Source: G963663315 sp965231905
GTDB taxonomy: Bacteria > Pseudomonadota > Gammaproteobacteria > Arenicellales > Poriferihabitantaceae
Length of the DNA stretch: 64,000 nucleotides
Assembly (NCBI GenBank): GCA_965231905.1
Contig: CBDDOO010000002.1
Coordinates: forward strand, 1,364,001 to 1,428,000
Direction: 5' to 3'
Below the pieces are notes generated by a model. The model was not told the origin of the DNA and ran no database searches. It saw nothing but the letters and a program-made list of their open reading frames with translations. A program made the position numbers and the translations under genes. This document shows, in pieces, positions 8,339-17,617 of the stretch (position 1 is the first letter of the stretch; each line of letters starts with the position of its first letter).

Positions 8339-9027
8339 GAATTCTGATTGTCGAGGACGAGGCGACATTACGGGGGCAGTTAGCGGATAAATTCCGGCAG
8401 GCGGGATATGTGGTTGACTGCGCCGATGACGGTAAAAGCGGTCTTTATCATGGGCTTGAGTATCCGGTTGATCTGGCCGTAATTGACCTGGGGTTGCCGG
8501 ACATGACCGGCATGGAGGTGATCGAAAAGCTGCGTACACAGGGAAAGACCTGGCCGATCATCATTTTGACGGCCCGCTCCCGCTGGCAGGAAAAAGTCGA
8601 CGGCCTGAATGCGGGAGCGGATGATTATCTGACCAAACCCTTTGTTTTTGAAGAGCTCCAGGCCAGGGTATCGGCATTGATCCGGCGTTCCGCAGGTCAT
8701 GCCATGTCAACACTGCACAATGGAGCGATTGTTCTGGATACCCGTACCCAGGATGTTTTTGTACACGATCAACGGCTGGAACTGACCGCCTATGAGTATC
8801 GTCTTCTTCATTATTTCATGATCAATATCGGCAAGGTGGTATCCAAGACCGAACTGATGGATCATCTGTATGATGAAGACGCGGACCGGGACAGCAATGT
8901 GATCGAGGTGTTCGTGGGTCGATTAAGGAAAAAACTCGACCCCGGCAGCCGGATCAATCCGTTCGAAACACTGCGCGGACGCGGATACCGGTTTGTCTCG
9001 CTGACTGGACGATCCGGGTTCGGGTGA
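8335..9027 (+). CDS. OmpR/PhoP-family response regulator
   Basis: A 230-residue transcription regulator. The receiver domain (1-115) has the acidic pocket VEDE, phosphoacceptor Asp51 (VIDLGLPD) and the conserved LTKPF lysine. The C-terminal winged-helix DNA-binding domain includes LTAYEYRLLHYFM and the recognition region DSNVIEVFVGRLRKKL. It overlaps its neighbours by 4 nt on each side, so it is translated with the PepSY-like protein and the sensor kinase. The sequence is closest in feel to PhoP/QseB regulators, which suggests sensing of cations or envelope state; no target site was identified. Confidence 0.9.
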   Translation: MRILIVEDEATLRGQLADKFRQAGYVVDCADDGKSGLYHGLEYPVDLAVIDLGLPDMTGMEVIEKLRTQGKTWPIIILTARSRWQEKVDGLNAGADDYLTKPFVFEELQARVSALIRRSAGHAMSTLHNGAIVLDTRTQDVFVHDQRLELTAYEYRLLHYFMINIGKVVSKTELMDHLYDEDADRDSNVIEVFVGRLRKKLDPGSRINPFETLRGRGYRFVSLTGRSGFG

Positions 9028-10379
9028 GCGCGCTGTCTCTGAGGAATCGGTTGCTGTTCGCGGCAACCTTTATACTGGTTACGTTTATTGGCCTGGCTGG
9101 CCTGGCTCTTGACCGCGCCTTTGTTTCCCCGGCCAGGGAGGCAATCCGGAATCAGTTGAGAGCCGATGTTTACATTCTTTTGCAGGTATTTGATTTTGAA
9201 GAGGATGGGGCGCCGATTATTCCAGATGTGATGCCGGAAAGACTGACCCGGTTGAGCAGCCTGAATTCACAGCGTTACGCATTCATACTGGACAGCCAGG
9301 GTGAGATATTATGGCGTTCGAAATCATCCGTCGGCATAACTCCGGGCAGGTTGCAGATTGCCGAAAGTGGAAGGGAGAATTTTGTTCAGGTCGGAGAGGG
9401 ATTTCATTACAGTTACGGGGTCGAATGGGAAACAGGCCAGGACCGGCATATTGACCTGACCTGGCTGATGGTTGATCAAAGCTCCTGGTATCGCGATACC
9501 GTTCAATTGTACAGAAAGGAGTTGTTTTTATGGTTGGGTATGGCCACTGTCATCCTGTTGATCATGCAGGCCGTGATTCTGCACTGGGGACTGAAACCGC
9601 TCGGCGCCGTGACCCGGGAACTGGAACGGATACAGCAGGCGAAGCAGGACAAGATTCTGGGGCGCTATCCGTGGGAAATCGCCCAGTTAAGCCACAGGAT
9701 CAATGCGTTCATCGAAAATGAGCGCCTGAATCTGACCCGTTACCGGGATACCCTGGGCGATCTCGCGCATAGTCTGAAAACCCCGCTTGCGATGATAAAA
9801 GGGATAACAGACAATAAGTTACAACCGGATCTTAAAAGTATTGATGAAACGGTAGACCGGATGAACCGGATTGTCGAATATCAACTGAACCGGGCCGCGT
9901 CCTCGCAGTTATCGGTGATGCACAGAGCGGTTGATTGCGAGGAAGTGATGAGGAAACTGTATGCCTCGATGAAAAAGGTATACCGGCACAAGAACATGGA
10001 CAGCGCCTGGGAGATCGAGTCCGGCGCGGTTTTTCATGGAGACGAAAGCGACTTGTACGAGTTTCTGGGGAATATCATGGATAACGCGTTCAAGTGGGGG
10101 CATTCCCGGATTCTGTTTGTTTGCAGGGCGGACCGGGTTGATGGCGGGGAGCGCAAGGGATTGATCGTTGAAATTCACGATGACGGGCCGGGAATTGCCG
10201 AGGCGGAAAGAGCGGCGGTGCTGGAGCGGGGAGTGCGCGCGGACCAGCAGACTCCGGGGCAGGGCATCGGGCTTGCGGTGGTGCGGGAAATTGTGCAGCG
10301 TTACGGGGGCGCGCTGACCATCGAGTCCAGTGAATGGGGTGGCGCGTTGATTCGCACCCGTTTCCCCGCCGGGCCGTAG
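9024..10379 (+). CDS. PhoQ-like sensor histidine kinase
   Basis: A 451-residue inner-membrane kinase. TM1 spans about residues 11-30, a periplasmic sensor domain runs to about 165, and TM2 about 167-187. Then come a HAMP-like segment and a HisKA box with His249 (LGDLAHSLKTPLAM). The ATPase domain shows the N box (NIMDNAFKWG), G1 (DDGPGI) and G2 (GQGIGLAVV). The GTG start at 9024 overlaps the regulator stop (GTGA). The periplasmic part contains acidic runs (DFEEDG), compatible with cation sensing, but the ligand is unknown. Confidence 0.88.
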   Translation: MSALSLRNRLLFAATFILVTFIGLAGLALDRAFVSPAREAIRNQLRADVYILLQVFDFEEDGAPIIPDVMPERLTRLSSLNSQRYAFILDSQGEILWRSKSSVGITPGRLQIAESGRENFVQVGEGFHYSYGVEWETGQDRHIDLTWLMVDQSSWYRDTVQLYRKELFLWLGMATVILLIMQAVILHWGLKPLGAVTRELERIQQAKQDKILGRYPWEIAQLSHRINAFIENERLNLTRYRDTLGDLAHSLKTPLAMIKGITDNKLQPDLKSIDETVDRMNRIVEYQLNRAASSQLSVMHRAVDCEEVMRKLYASMKKVYRHKNMDSAWEIESGAVFHGDESDLYEFLGNIMDNAFKWGHSRILFVCRADRVDGGERKGLIVEIHDDGPGIAEAERAAVLERGVRADQQTPGQGIGLAVVREIVQRYGGALTIESSEWGGALIRTRFPAGP

Positions 10380-10388
10380 AATACCCTG

Positions 10389-10430
10389 CCAGTGGCTACC
10401 TGAACCGGCCCAGTGGCTACCTGGACCGGC
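10389..10430. repeat. 21-bp tandem duplication at the 3' end of cbiX
   Basis: Two copies of CCAGTGGCTACCTGRACCGG with a 21-base period and one mismatch. The second copy overlaps the stop region of the convergent cbiX gene at 10417. It is probably a slippage duplication between convergent genes and has no other evident role. Confidence 0.7.
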
Positions 10431-11544
10431 ACTGCGGGATTCGATCAGGGGTCGGAGAATCGCTTTCGACCCTTTTTGCCAGTTCCTCGTCAATCACCGA
10501 TTGCGGGAATTGGGCCATGAAGCAACAGCATACATTTTCTCCGATCATGGTTCTCGGGCCATGGGGGTGGGCAATGTGCCGGTAGGGCGCGTGATGATGG
10601 TGGTCGTGATCCTGGTTTTGCTGGTGGTGGCCATGGGTATGACTATGCCCGCCCTGCTCGTGTTCAGGCCGGTATTCGGCATGGTGGTGATGAACCGCAA
10701 CCTCTCCGGCTGCCAGGCGGTCATTGAAATCCGTCAGCAGATCATCGTGGCCGGATTCGCCGCTCACGGTTTCCTGGATTCGGGCGATAAAGGTATTGAT
10801 GACGTGAGGTTGATCCTTCAGGTAGTCGGCGACCCGGAATGAGATTTCAGGGTGTTCCGCGGCTGCCTTTTCAACATACGCCCTGATTCGGCCGATCAAT
10901 CGCCCGGAAAACAGGAAGTACGGCGCTACGACTATCTTCCTGAATCCGAGCTTTACCGCCATCTCCAGCCCCCTGCCGACCGCAGGGAAGGTGACCCCGG
11001 AATAAACCGTCTCAGACCAGCCGAAGCCCAGGTTTTCGGTGACGATGCGGGTCAGTTTCGCCGCCTCGGCATTCGCTGTCGCCACCGATGTGCCGCGCCC
11101 CACGACGACCAGCATGGTGTCGTACAAATCTCCCGGTTGCGGTTTGTTATTGAGGCCGATGGCCTGGAGTATTCGATGTTCGAATGCCTTGATCATCTGT
11201 GGATGCAGTCCGAGTTCGCGTCCATACCGGATATCGAGTCCGGGGTGGCTTTGCATATAGGTGGTCAGTACGGAAGGAATATCATTGCGGGCGTGAGTCG
11301 CCCGGAACAGCATGCCCGGCGCCGCATAGATACGTTGCACCCCGGCCGCCGTCAGGTCGTCCAGCGCCATGTGGATATTGGGTGATGAATATTCCAGGAA
11401 TCCGTATTTGACCGGTAATCCGGGGTAACGGGCGCGCAACCCCGCGGCCAGCAATCCGAACTCCCGTTCCGCCGTTTTGGCCCGGCTGCCATGCCCGCAT
11501 ATCAAAATGCCGGAATTGTCCGGGAGTGAATCCAGGTTGCTCAT
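10417..11544 (-). CDS. cbiX: Sirohydrochlorin cobaltochelatase CbiX with His-rich tail
   Basis: Inserts cobalt into sirohydrochlorin early in (anaerobic-type) cobalamin synthesis, without ATP. The 375-residue long-form protein has two chelatase halves: ILICGHGSRAKTAEREF with catalytic His near the N-terminus, and GRELGLHPQ and VVVGRGTS further on. Residues 284-329 carry 18 His (for example VHHHHAEYRP and DHDHHHHAPYRH), likely a cobalt store. A CCC triplet at 339-341 recalls the metal/Fe-S tails of other long CbiX proteins. It stands 12 kb from the other cobalamin genes. The start is ATG 11544. Confidence 0.9.
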   Translation of the reverse strand: MSNLDSLPDNSGILICGHGSRAKTAEREFGLLAAGLRARYPGLPVKYGFLEYSSPNIHMALDDLTAAGVQRIYAAPGMLFRATHARNDIPSVLTTYMQSHPGLDIRYGRELGLHPQMIKAFEHRILQAIGLNNKPQPGDLYDTMLVVVGRGTSVATANAEAAKLTRIVTENLGFGWSETVYSGVTFPAVGRGLEMAVKLGFRKIVVAPYFLFSGRLIGRIRAYVEKAAAEHPEISFRVADYLKDQPHVINTFIARIQETVSGESGHDDLLTDFNDRLAAGEVAVHHHHAEYRPEHEQGGHSHTHGHHQQNQDHDHHHHAPYRHIAHPHGPRTMIGENVCCCFMAQFPQSVIDEELAKRVESDSPTPDRIPQCRSR

Positions 11545-11582
11545 ATTGATCTCGCGTTGATCTTCGGGGGCACGCGATTATA

Positions 11583-12854
11583 TCACCCTAACGCTGAAAC
11601 GGCTGCTTCGACCGCGTGGCGGGTCAGCGCCAGGTCTTCTGCGGTCAGCGCCAGTGAGGGATAGAGTTTTGCCGGTGACTTGAAAACGCCGTGAGCCCGC
11701 AGGGTGCGGTTGTAGAGGTCGTTCATTTTTGGATCGTTGTGTCTGGCTGTGCGGTAATCACGGCACTCTTTATCCGTGAAGAACAGATCAAAGAGCGTCT
11801 CATCCCCGCAAATACGATGCGCGACGCCCGCCCGGGAAAGAGCGTCTGATTGCATCTTTTGCAAAGCGGCCCCATGCGCGCGCAAGGTGTCGTAAGTCCC
11901 TTCGCGCCTGAGTACTTCCATGGTTTTCAGACCTGCGGCCGCCGCGACTGGATTGCCGGAAAGCGTCCCGAGTTGCATCAGCCACTTGTCTGAACCAACC
12001 GTTCCCATGTCGAAATGCCGCATGATCGCGGCGCTCCCTCCCAGGGCCGCCAAGGGAAAGCCGCCGCCGATGATTTTGCCCAGGGTGCAGATATCCGGCG
12101 CGACGCCGTATTTCTCTTGCGCCCCACCATAGGCAAGGCGGAAGCCGGTCACGATTTCATCAAAGATCAGCAGCGCTCCGTTTTGATCGCAAAGATCGCG
12201 CAGGCCCTGAAGAAACCCCGGCATCGCGGGAATGACGCGCTGGAGTGGCTCGACAATGACCGCGGCGATATCGCTGTGTTCCATCATGAGCGCGGCAACC
12301 GCTTCCAGATCGTTGAAGGGGGCAATGATCATCTGGTCGACCACGCTTTGTGGAATGCCCGCGCTGTCGGGGACGGCTTGTGGAAAATTGACCGGTTTGG
12401 CGGGGGCGAGGCTCATCTGGGCTTCGGCGCTCATGCCGTGATAGCCGCCTTCGAATTTCAGGATTTTTTCGCGTCCGGTGCAGGCGCGGGCCAGTCGGAT
12501 GGCGTACATGTCCGCTTCTCCGCCAGAGGTCACGAACCGCACCTGTTCACAGCACGGCACAGCGTCACAAATTACTTCCGCCAACTCAATGCCTTTGGCG
12601 TTGTTGGCGAAAAAGGTCATGCCCCTGGGCAATTGCTCCAGGACGGCCTCCATTACTTCCGGATGTCCGTGGCCCAGCAACATCGGGCCGGAGCCGATCA
12701 GGTAGTCGATATATTCGCGGCCGTCTTCATCCCAGATGCGGCTGCCTTCGCCGCGCGCTACAATAATGCCCGGTTCGAAATTGCCGAAGCCGCCAGCAGG
12801 CAGCACCTGTCGGGCCCGGGAAATCCATTCAGCCTGGGAATTGAGTTTTTGCAT
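11583..12854 (-). CDS. Class III aminotransferase (GSA-aminomutase-like)
   Basis: A 423-residue PLP enzyme of the class III family. The PLP-binding Lys is K260 in CTLGKIIGGGFPLAALGG, and the cofactor Asp lies in LLIFDEIVTGFRL (229-240). The fold and the N-terminus (RARQVLPAGGFGNFEPGIIV) resemble glutamate-1-semialdehyde aminomutase-like transaminases found in catabolic clusters; true HemL is unlikely given the context. It ends an operon of four minus-strand genes (17526 to 11583) with the epimerase-like, MDR and DMGDH-like genes, 3 bp after the epimerase-like gene. It probably transaminates an intermediate of the betaine-type pathway. Confidence 0.8.
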   Translation of the reverse strand: MQKLNSQAEWISRARQVLPAGGFGNFEPGIIVARGEGSRIWDEDGREYIDYLIGSGPMLLGHGHPEVMEAVLEQLPRGMTFFANNAKGIELAEVICDAVPCCEQVRFVTSGGEADMYAIRLARACTGREKILKFEGGYHGMSAEAQMSLAPAKPVNFPQAVPDSAGIPQSVVDQMIIAPFNDLEAVAALMMEHSDIAAVIVEPLQRVIPAMPGFLQGLRDLCDQNGALLIFDEIVTGFRLAYGGAQEKYGVAPDICTLGKIIGGGFPLAALGGSAAIMRHFDMGTVGSDKWLMQLGTLSGNPVAAAAGLKTMEVLRREGTYDTLRAHGAALQKMQSDALSRAGVAHRICGDETLFDLFFTDKECRDYRTARHNDPKMNDLYNRTLRAHGVFKSPAKLYPSLALTAEDLALTRHAVEAAVSALG

Positions 12855-12857
12855 GTG

Positions 12858-13961
12858 TCAGTCCAATTCAAGAACCGGAGCGCCCAGGATGTCGGGGTCC
12901 GGCGCAACGCCAAGACCCGGCCCTTCGGGCGGCGCGATCCGCCCGTTTTCACGGACAGGGGCATCAGGACACAAACGCGGGGCGACATAGGATGCCAGGT
13001 CGCAGGTGTTCAACAATGCCCCACCTGGTGTGGAGGCGGCAAAGTGGAGGGAGGCGGCTGTCACGATGTCGGATCCCCAGGTGCATTCAGCGCATATTAC
13101 CGCGCCAAGATGGACGCACAGGTCGCGGGCGCGGCGCATTGCGGACAGTCCACCGAATTTCGAGAGTTTGAGGGCAACCGCATCCAGGCATCCCAATTCA
13201 CGGGCGCGGAGCAAGGAGGCAAGATCATAGGCGCTTTCGTCGATTTTCATCGGGAGTCCGGTTGCCTGGCGCACGGCTGCGCAGTCTTCCAGTGTTTTAC
13301 AGGGCTGTTCGAGCATCACGTCGAGATGAGCCACCTCCCGTCCTGTACGGGTGGCGTGCAAGCGGGTCGCGCCGCAGTTCCAGTCGCCATAAACCAACGG
13401 GCCGGGACCCACGGCCTCGCGGACTTTGATCAGCCGTTCGGCATCTGTCAGCCATTCGCTGTCTGCGCCGAGTTTGACCTGGAACTGTCGGATGCCGCTT
13501 GTGTAAGCTTCCTTTGCGATCCGCGCCATCTCATCTGGAGCGATGCAGGTAATGGAGTGATAAAGCGGCATGTCACACCGCGCGCGCCCACCCAACAGCT
13601 CATAAAGCGGCAGGTTGGTGACTTTCCCGTAAAGGTCCCACAGCGCCATATCGATAATGGACTTCGCATGGAGATGCCCCAACAGAAATCCATCCAGCCT
13701 GCGCATGGGCGCATCAATTCCGACAGGTTGAATTCCCAGAATTTCAGGAGCCATTTCCACAACCGCGCTTGGCGTCCCATTCGCAAAAGCCGGCAGATAG
13801 TGAGGGATCGGGCAGACCTCTCCCCAGCCTCTCAGGCCGGTGTCTGTTTCGAGGCAAATTACATGGGACTGCACCGTTGCGCAGGCTTTGCCGTCCGCCA
13901 TGTAATAAGTCTGATGACTGGTGAGATCAACCGACCAAAGCGTGATGCGGGTGATTTTCAT
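12858..13961 (-). CDS. Enolase-superfamily racemase/epimerase-like enzyme, HpbD-type
   Basis: A 367-residue member of the mandelate racemase/muconate lactonising group. The barrel shows Lys163 (QVKLG), metal ligands Asp193 (YGDWN), Glu219 (LEQP) and Asp241/Glu242 (KIDES), and Lys265/Lys268 (LKLSKFGG). A Lys on each face of the active site fits proton exchange at an alpha carbon, as in hydroxyproline-betaine 2-epimerase (HpbD) and proline-betaine racemases. The neighbouring Rieske and DMGDH-like genes support a betaine substrate. It overlaps the upstream MDR gene by 4 nt. A dehydratase role cannot be excluded. Confidence 0.8.
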   Translation of the reverse strand: MKITRITLWSVDLTSHQTYYMADGKACATVQSHVICLETDTGLRGWGEVCPIPHYLPAFANGTPSAVVEMAPEILGIQPVGIDAPMRRLDGFLLGHLHAKSIIDMALWDLYGKVTNLPLYELLGGRARCDMPLYHSITCIAPDEMARIAKEAYTSGIRQFQVKLGADSEWLTDAERLIKVREAVGPGPLVYGDWNCGATRLHATRTGREVAHLDVMLEQPCKTLEDCAAVRQATGLPMKIDESAYDLASLLRARELGCLDAVALKLSKFGGLSAMRRARDLCVHLGAVICAECTWGSDIVTAASLHFAASTPGGALLNTCDLASYVAPRLCPDAPVRENGRIAPPEGPGLGVAPDPDILGAPVLELD

Positions 13962-15016
13962 GGTGTCACCACGATGTTGCCGGTGTGTTTTTTCGCGATG
14001 AAAGCCGCCTGGGCTTCGCGTAGTTGCGCAAGTGGCCAGGTCTCGGCGAGAACGGGCTTGATTTCCCCGGCCTCGATATAGCGCACCAGATTGGTTGTGA
14101 TCTCCGGGTCAATGACGGTGGAGCCGGTGAAGGTGAGGTCGCGCAAATAGAAGGTGCGCAGGTCCAATTCCACCATCGGCCCGGCAATCGCGCCGGAACA
14201 GGTATAACGCCCGCCACGCTCCAGGATATCAATCAGCGCCGGCCAGCGGGGGCCGCCGACAACGTCCGCGACCACGGTGATTTTATCCGCGCCCAGGGCC
14301 GCGCGCAGATTGCCGGGCGCGCGCGGCAGAACCCGGTCGGCGCCGAGGGCCGCGACATCGGCATGCTTGGACTCCGAGGCCAGCGCGATCACCCGCGCGC
14401 CCCGGCGTTTGGCCAGCTGCACCAGCGCGCCGCCGACCCCGCCAGAGGCGCCGGGTACCAGCGCCGTGTCTGCGCTGGTGACATTGGCGCGGGTCAACAT
14501 TCCTTCCGCGGTGGAGTAGGAGCACGAAAACGTGGCCAGCTCCGCATCCGACAGATCAGACTGGATAGCGATGGCGTTTGTGGACGGGATGGTTGTGAAT
14601 TCGGCGAACCCGCCGTCGCATTCCGACCCGAAATAGCCGGTTTTAGCTTTGCTGGATGGATCATCCGGGTCACGTAGCCAATTATCGGTGATCACGCGCT
14701 CGCCGATGCGCGCCGCATCCACATTTACCCCGACACCCACTATCTCGCCGCAGACATCAGCGCCCTGTATACGCGGGAATGTAATGGGTGTACCGCCCCA
14801 TGTGGGGGCTTCTTTGGTTGTCGCATCGGTGACTGCCTTCGAATACCAGCCCGAGCGGGTGTTGACGTCGGTGTTGTTCAGGCCGCAGGCGCGGACGCGA
14901 ATCAAAACCCCGTCCGCCGCCGGTTCCGGGCGCGGCCAGTCTCTGTGCAAAACGATCTGATCCAGGTCACCATGGCCTATGGTGACCATGGCGAGCATGG
15001 TATCGGGAAGGTTCAT
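13958..15016 (-). CDS. MDR-family alcohol dehydrogenase / quinone oxidoreductase-like
   Basis: A 352-residue NAD(P)H-dependent oxidoreductase of the medium-chain superfamily. The GroES-like N-terminal domain includes VRACGLNNTDVNTRSGWYS and GADVCGEIVGVG. The cofactor domain has GASGGVGGALVQLAKRRGA. The catalytic-zinc Cys/His set and the structural Cys cluster of classical zinc alcohol dehydrogenases are not evident, which points to the quinone oxidoreductase-like branch. It overlaps both neighbours by 4 nt, so it is translated with them. The substrate is unknown; reduction or oxidation of a carbonyl intermediate in this cluster is likely. Confidence 0.8.
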   Translation of the reverse strand: MNLPDTMLAMVTIGHGDLDQIVLHRDWPRPEPAADGVLIRVRACGLNNTDVNTRSGWYSKAVTDATTKEAPTWGGTPITFPRIQGADVCGEIVGVGVNVDAARIGERVITDNWLRDPDDPSSKAKTGYFGSECDGGFAEFTTIPSTNAIAIQSDLSDAELATFSCSYSTAEGMLTRANVTSADTALVPGASGGVGGALVQLAKRRGARVIALASESKHADVAALGADRVLPRAPGNLRAALGADKITVVADVVGGPRWPALIDILERGGRYTCSGAIAGPMVELDLRTFYLRDLTFTGSTVIDPEITTNLVRYIEAGEIKPVLAETWPLAQLREAQAAFIAKKHTGNIVVTP

Positions 15017-17526
15017 TCTACAGCCTCCATAAGGGTATCTGTGCGCGGCAACAGGTTTTGCGGATCGTAGGCGGGGCCGCCCAGCGCCTTCGCGGGTCTG
15101 GCGCGCCCGGCGATGATCACATCAAGGGCTGTCCCCGGTGTGGCGGCGCGCGGCTTGATATAGGCAAAGGCCAATATCCTGCCGACCGTATGCCCGTATA
15201 CTACCGATGTGGTCGAACCGACCACAGCGCCATCGAGCAGCACGGCCTCATTGCCATGACCGTCCTCGACCCCGTCCGGTTCAATTTCGAGGCAGGCGCA
15301 AATCCACGGCAGATTGTCCGTCTCCGCGAGCGTGGCCTCTTTACCCAGATAGTCCTTGACCGGACTCGCGAAGCGCATGACGTCGGCCTCCGGCAGTGTA
15401 ACCTCGTTGGTCAATTCGCTGGCGCCCTTGAAGCCCTTTTCCAACCGCATGGCGTTCATCGCGAAGGAACCGTAGTCTGTAATCCCGTGCGCTTCTCCCG
15501 CTGCCCAAAGCGCGGTATAGACATCCAGACAGGCAGCGTTCGGCATGTGGAATTCCCATCCCAGTTCGCCCACATACGACATACGGAAGGCCCAGATCTT
15601 ATGGCCCGCAATGGTGATCTTTCGCGCCGACAACCAGCGGAAGGCGGCATTATCCAACGAGGCGTCTGTACACGCCGCAAGCACATCGCGTGACCGTGGC
15701 CCGTTCAGGGACAGCGTCGACCAATCAGAGGACAGGGTGATTATGGATACGTCTTCCCCTTCCCGGTTGTGGCTGAGATGATCCAGCAAACGCTGTTCAA
15801 AGAACGCGGCGCAGACCAGGTAGTAGTTGTTCCCGGCCATCTTCACGATGGTGGTTTCCAGCTCAATCCGTCCGCGCCGGTTGAGCATATACGTGAGCGT
15901 GATCGAGCCTGTTTTCTGCGGCATCCGGTTGGTCGTCAGCCGATCCAGAAGATCATGGGCGCCGGGTCCTTTCACCAGAACCCTGGTAAAGGCGGTGACA
16001 TCCATGATCCCCACGGCTTCGCGCACCGCCTTGATCTCGGCCCCAACCAGGTCGTGCACAGCGGTGCGCCGGAAGGAGTAGTGATCTTGCTGGGCGACGC
16101 CGCCTTTGGCAAACCAGCGGGGGCGTTCAAAACCGTAGACTTCCTCGTATACCGCGCCCCTGGATTTCAACAATTCATACAGTGGCGACGGCTTGATCGG
16201 GCGTCCCGCCAATCGGTTGAAATGCGGGAACGGGATTTCATGGCGCAGGCAAAAATCTTCTTTGGCCTTGATCACCTGCCACTCTTTGTCGGCGTAGCTT
16301 CCGAACCGGCGGGGATCAAACTCGCGCATCGAGATATCGGCGGCGCCATGCACCATCCAGCGCGCCAGTTCGCGCGTCAGGCCGGGGCCCCAGCCGATGC
16401 CGATCTGTGTGCCGCAGCAGCACCAGTAGTTGCGGGCGCCGGGGGCCGGGCCGATCAGCGGGTTGCCATCGGGCGGATGGGAAATCGCGCCGTGGATTGC
16501 ACGAGTAATGCCAAGCCCCGCAAAGACCGGCATGCGGTTCAGAGATTCCTCCAGGTACGGCATGACCCGGTCGTAGTCGGCGTCGAACAGCCAGTTTTCA
16601 TAATCCCACGGGCATCCATCGCGCCAGACCGAATTCGGGTTCTCCTTCTCATAGATCCCGATCAGGCCCTTTTCCTGTTCCATCCGGATATAGCCCGATA
16701 CCTTTTTATCGTCTCGAATGACAGGCAATTCTTTTTCCAGGCCGGCGAACTCCGGAACATTTTCCGTCACGAAGTAGTGGTGCGTCATCGACGTCATCGG
16801 CAGTTGCAGGCCAGACCACTCGCCCATCTGGCGCGCGTAGGCGCCGCCCGCGTTGACCACATGCTCGCAGGTGATTGCGCCTTTTTCAGTCTCCACAACC
16901 CACTCACCGTTGACGGCTTGCGTGATGTTGGTGGCGCGACATTGACGGATGATCCTCGCGCCCTTTTGACGGGCGCCCGCGGCCATCGCCATCGTCACAT
17001 TGGTCGGGTCCACATGTCCATCATCGGGCGTGTGCAGCGCCCCCAGAACACCATCGAGATTGTAGAACGGATGCAGCCCGGCGATCTTCCGCAGCCCCAC
17101 CAGCTCCATGTTGAATCCAAGTGCGCGGCCAACTGACAGCGTATGGCGCAGCCAGTCCATCTCATCTTCGGTATAGGCCAGGCGAAGCGAGCCGCATCCG
17201 TGCCACGTAACCGGCTGGCCCGTCTCAGCCTCCAGTCCGCCAGCGTACAGCCCGATGTTGTAATCCACGCATTTGCCCAGCCCGAAGGAGCTGGTGGAAT
17301 GGGTGATCTGCCCGGCCGCATGCCATGTGCTGCCGCTCGTCAACTCCGCTTTTTCAAGCAGCGCGACATCGCTCCAGCCTTCATGGGCCAGATGCCAGGC
17401 AAGGCCGCAGCCCATCACGCCGCCGCCAACGATCACCACCTTTGCCTGGGTCGGGAATTTCTGATCCGCCACGATGTGTCTTATCTGTAAAAAGTTCTCG
17501 ACAGGGTAATCGGACAAGTATACCAT
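15013..17526 (-). CDS. FAD-dependent dimethylglycine/sarcosine dehydrogenase-like protein (paralogue 2)
   Basis: An 837-residue oxidative N-demethylase with the same layout as the protein at 4918: Rossmann motif (KVVIVGGGVMGCGLAWHL), SGSTWHAAGQ with the FAD-linking His, then FAO_M and GCV_T folate domains (YVGELGWEFH, EKGFKGASELTNE). The first ATG gives an extra 18 residues before VADQKFPTQAKVVIV; an internal GTG (17472) would give an N-terminus like its paralogue, and neither has a clear ribosome site. It is the first gene of the minus-strand operon and diverges from the Rieske gene, whose product could supply its N-methyl substrate. Confidence 0.86.
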   Translation of the reverse strand: MVYLSDYPVENFLQIRHIVADQKFPTQAKVVIVGGGVMGCGLAWHLAHEGWSDVALLEKAELTSGSTWHAAGQITHSTSSFGLGKCVDYNIGLYAGGLEAETGQPVTWHGCGSLRLAYTEDEMDWLRHTLSVGRALGFNMELVGLRKIAGLHPFYNLDGVLGALHTPDDGHVDPTNVTMAMAAGARQKGARIIRQCRATNITQAVNGEWVVETEKGAITCEHVVNAGGAYARQMGEWSGLQLPMTSMTHHYFVTENVPEFAGLEKELPVIRDDKKVSGYIRMEQEKGLIGIYEKENPNSVWRDGCPWDYENWLFDADYDRVMPYLEESLNRMPVFAGLGITRAIHGAISHPPDGNPLIGPAPGARNYWCCCGTQIGIGWGPGLTRELARWMVHGAADISMREFDPRRFGSYADKEWQVIKAKEDFCLRHEIPFPHFNRLAGRPIKPSPLYELLKSRGAVYEEVYGFERPRWFAKGGVAQQDHYSFRRTAVHDLVGAEIKAVREAVGIMDVTAFTRVLVKGPGAHDLLDRLTTNRMPQKTGSITLTYMLNRRGRIELETTIVKMAGNNYYLVCAAFFEQRLLDHLSHNREGEDVSIITLSSDWSTLSLNGPRSRDVLAACTDASLDNAAFRWLSARKITIAGHKIWAFRMSYVGELGWEFHMPNAACLDVYTALWAAGEAHGITDYGSFAMNAMRLEKGFKGASELTNEVTLPEADVMRFASPVKDYLGKEATLAETDNLPWICACLEIEPDGVEDGHGNEAVLLDGAVVGSTTSVVYGHTVGRILAFAYIKPRAATPGTALDVIIAGRARPAKALGGPAYDPQNLLPRTDTLMEAVE

Positions 17527-17537
17527 CGTCTTACGCG

Positions 17538-17555
17538 ATCGCTATTGCGAGCGAT
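17538..17555. promoter_or_regulatory. Operator-like palindrome between divergent catabolic operons
   Basis: ATCGCT and AGCGAT form a perfect inverted repeat with a 6-base spacer, inside the 91-bp gap between the DMGDH-like gene (minus) and the Rieske gene (plus). The position fits a regulator controlling both sides. No regulator gene lies nearby. Confidence 0.4.
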
Positions 17556-17617
17556 AAGATTGTTGGACAGGTCGAGAAGTTCCACGAAAGACGACATAAC
17601 CCTGGACTATACGTTGG

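Noticed and set aside
11583..12854. Glutamate-1-semialdehyde aminomutase (hemL)
   Set aside because: The fold is similar, but the operon is catabolic and the N-terminus is that of class III transaminases of such clusters.
12015..14081. 688-codon open frame on the plus strand
   Set aside because: It lies opposite the aminotransferase, epimerase-like and MDR genes, has low-complexity charged composition and no family resemblance, and arises from GC-rich codon bias.
15769..17136. 455-codon open frame on the plus strand
   Set aside because: It is antisense to the well-supported DMGDH-like flavoprotein and reads as a codon-bias shadow.
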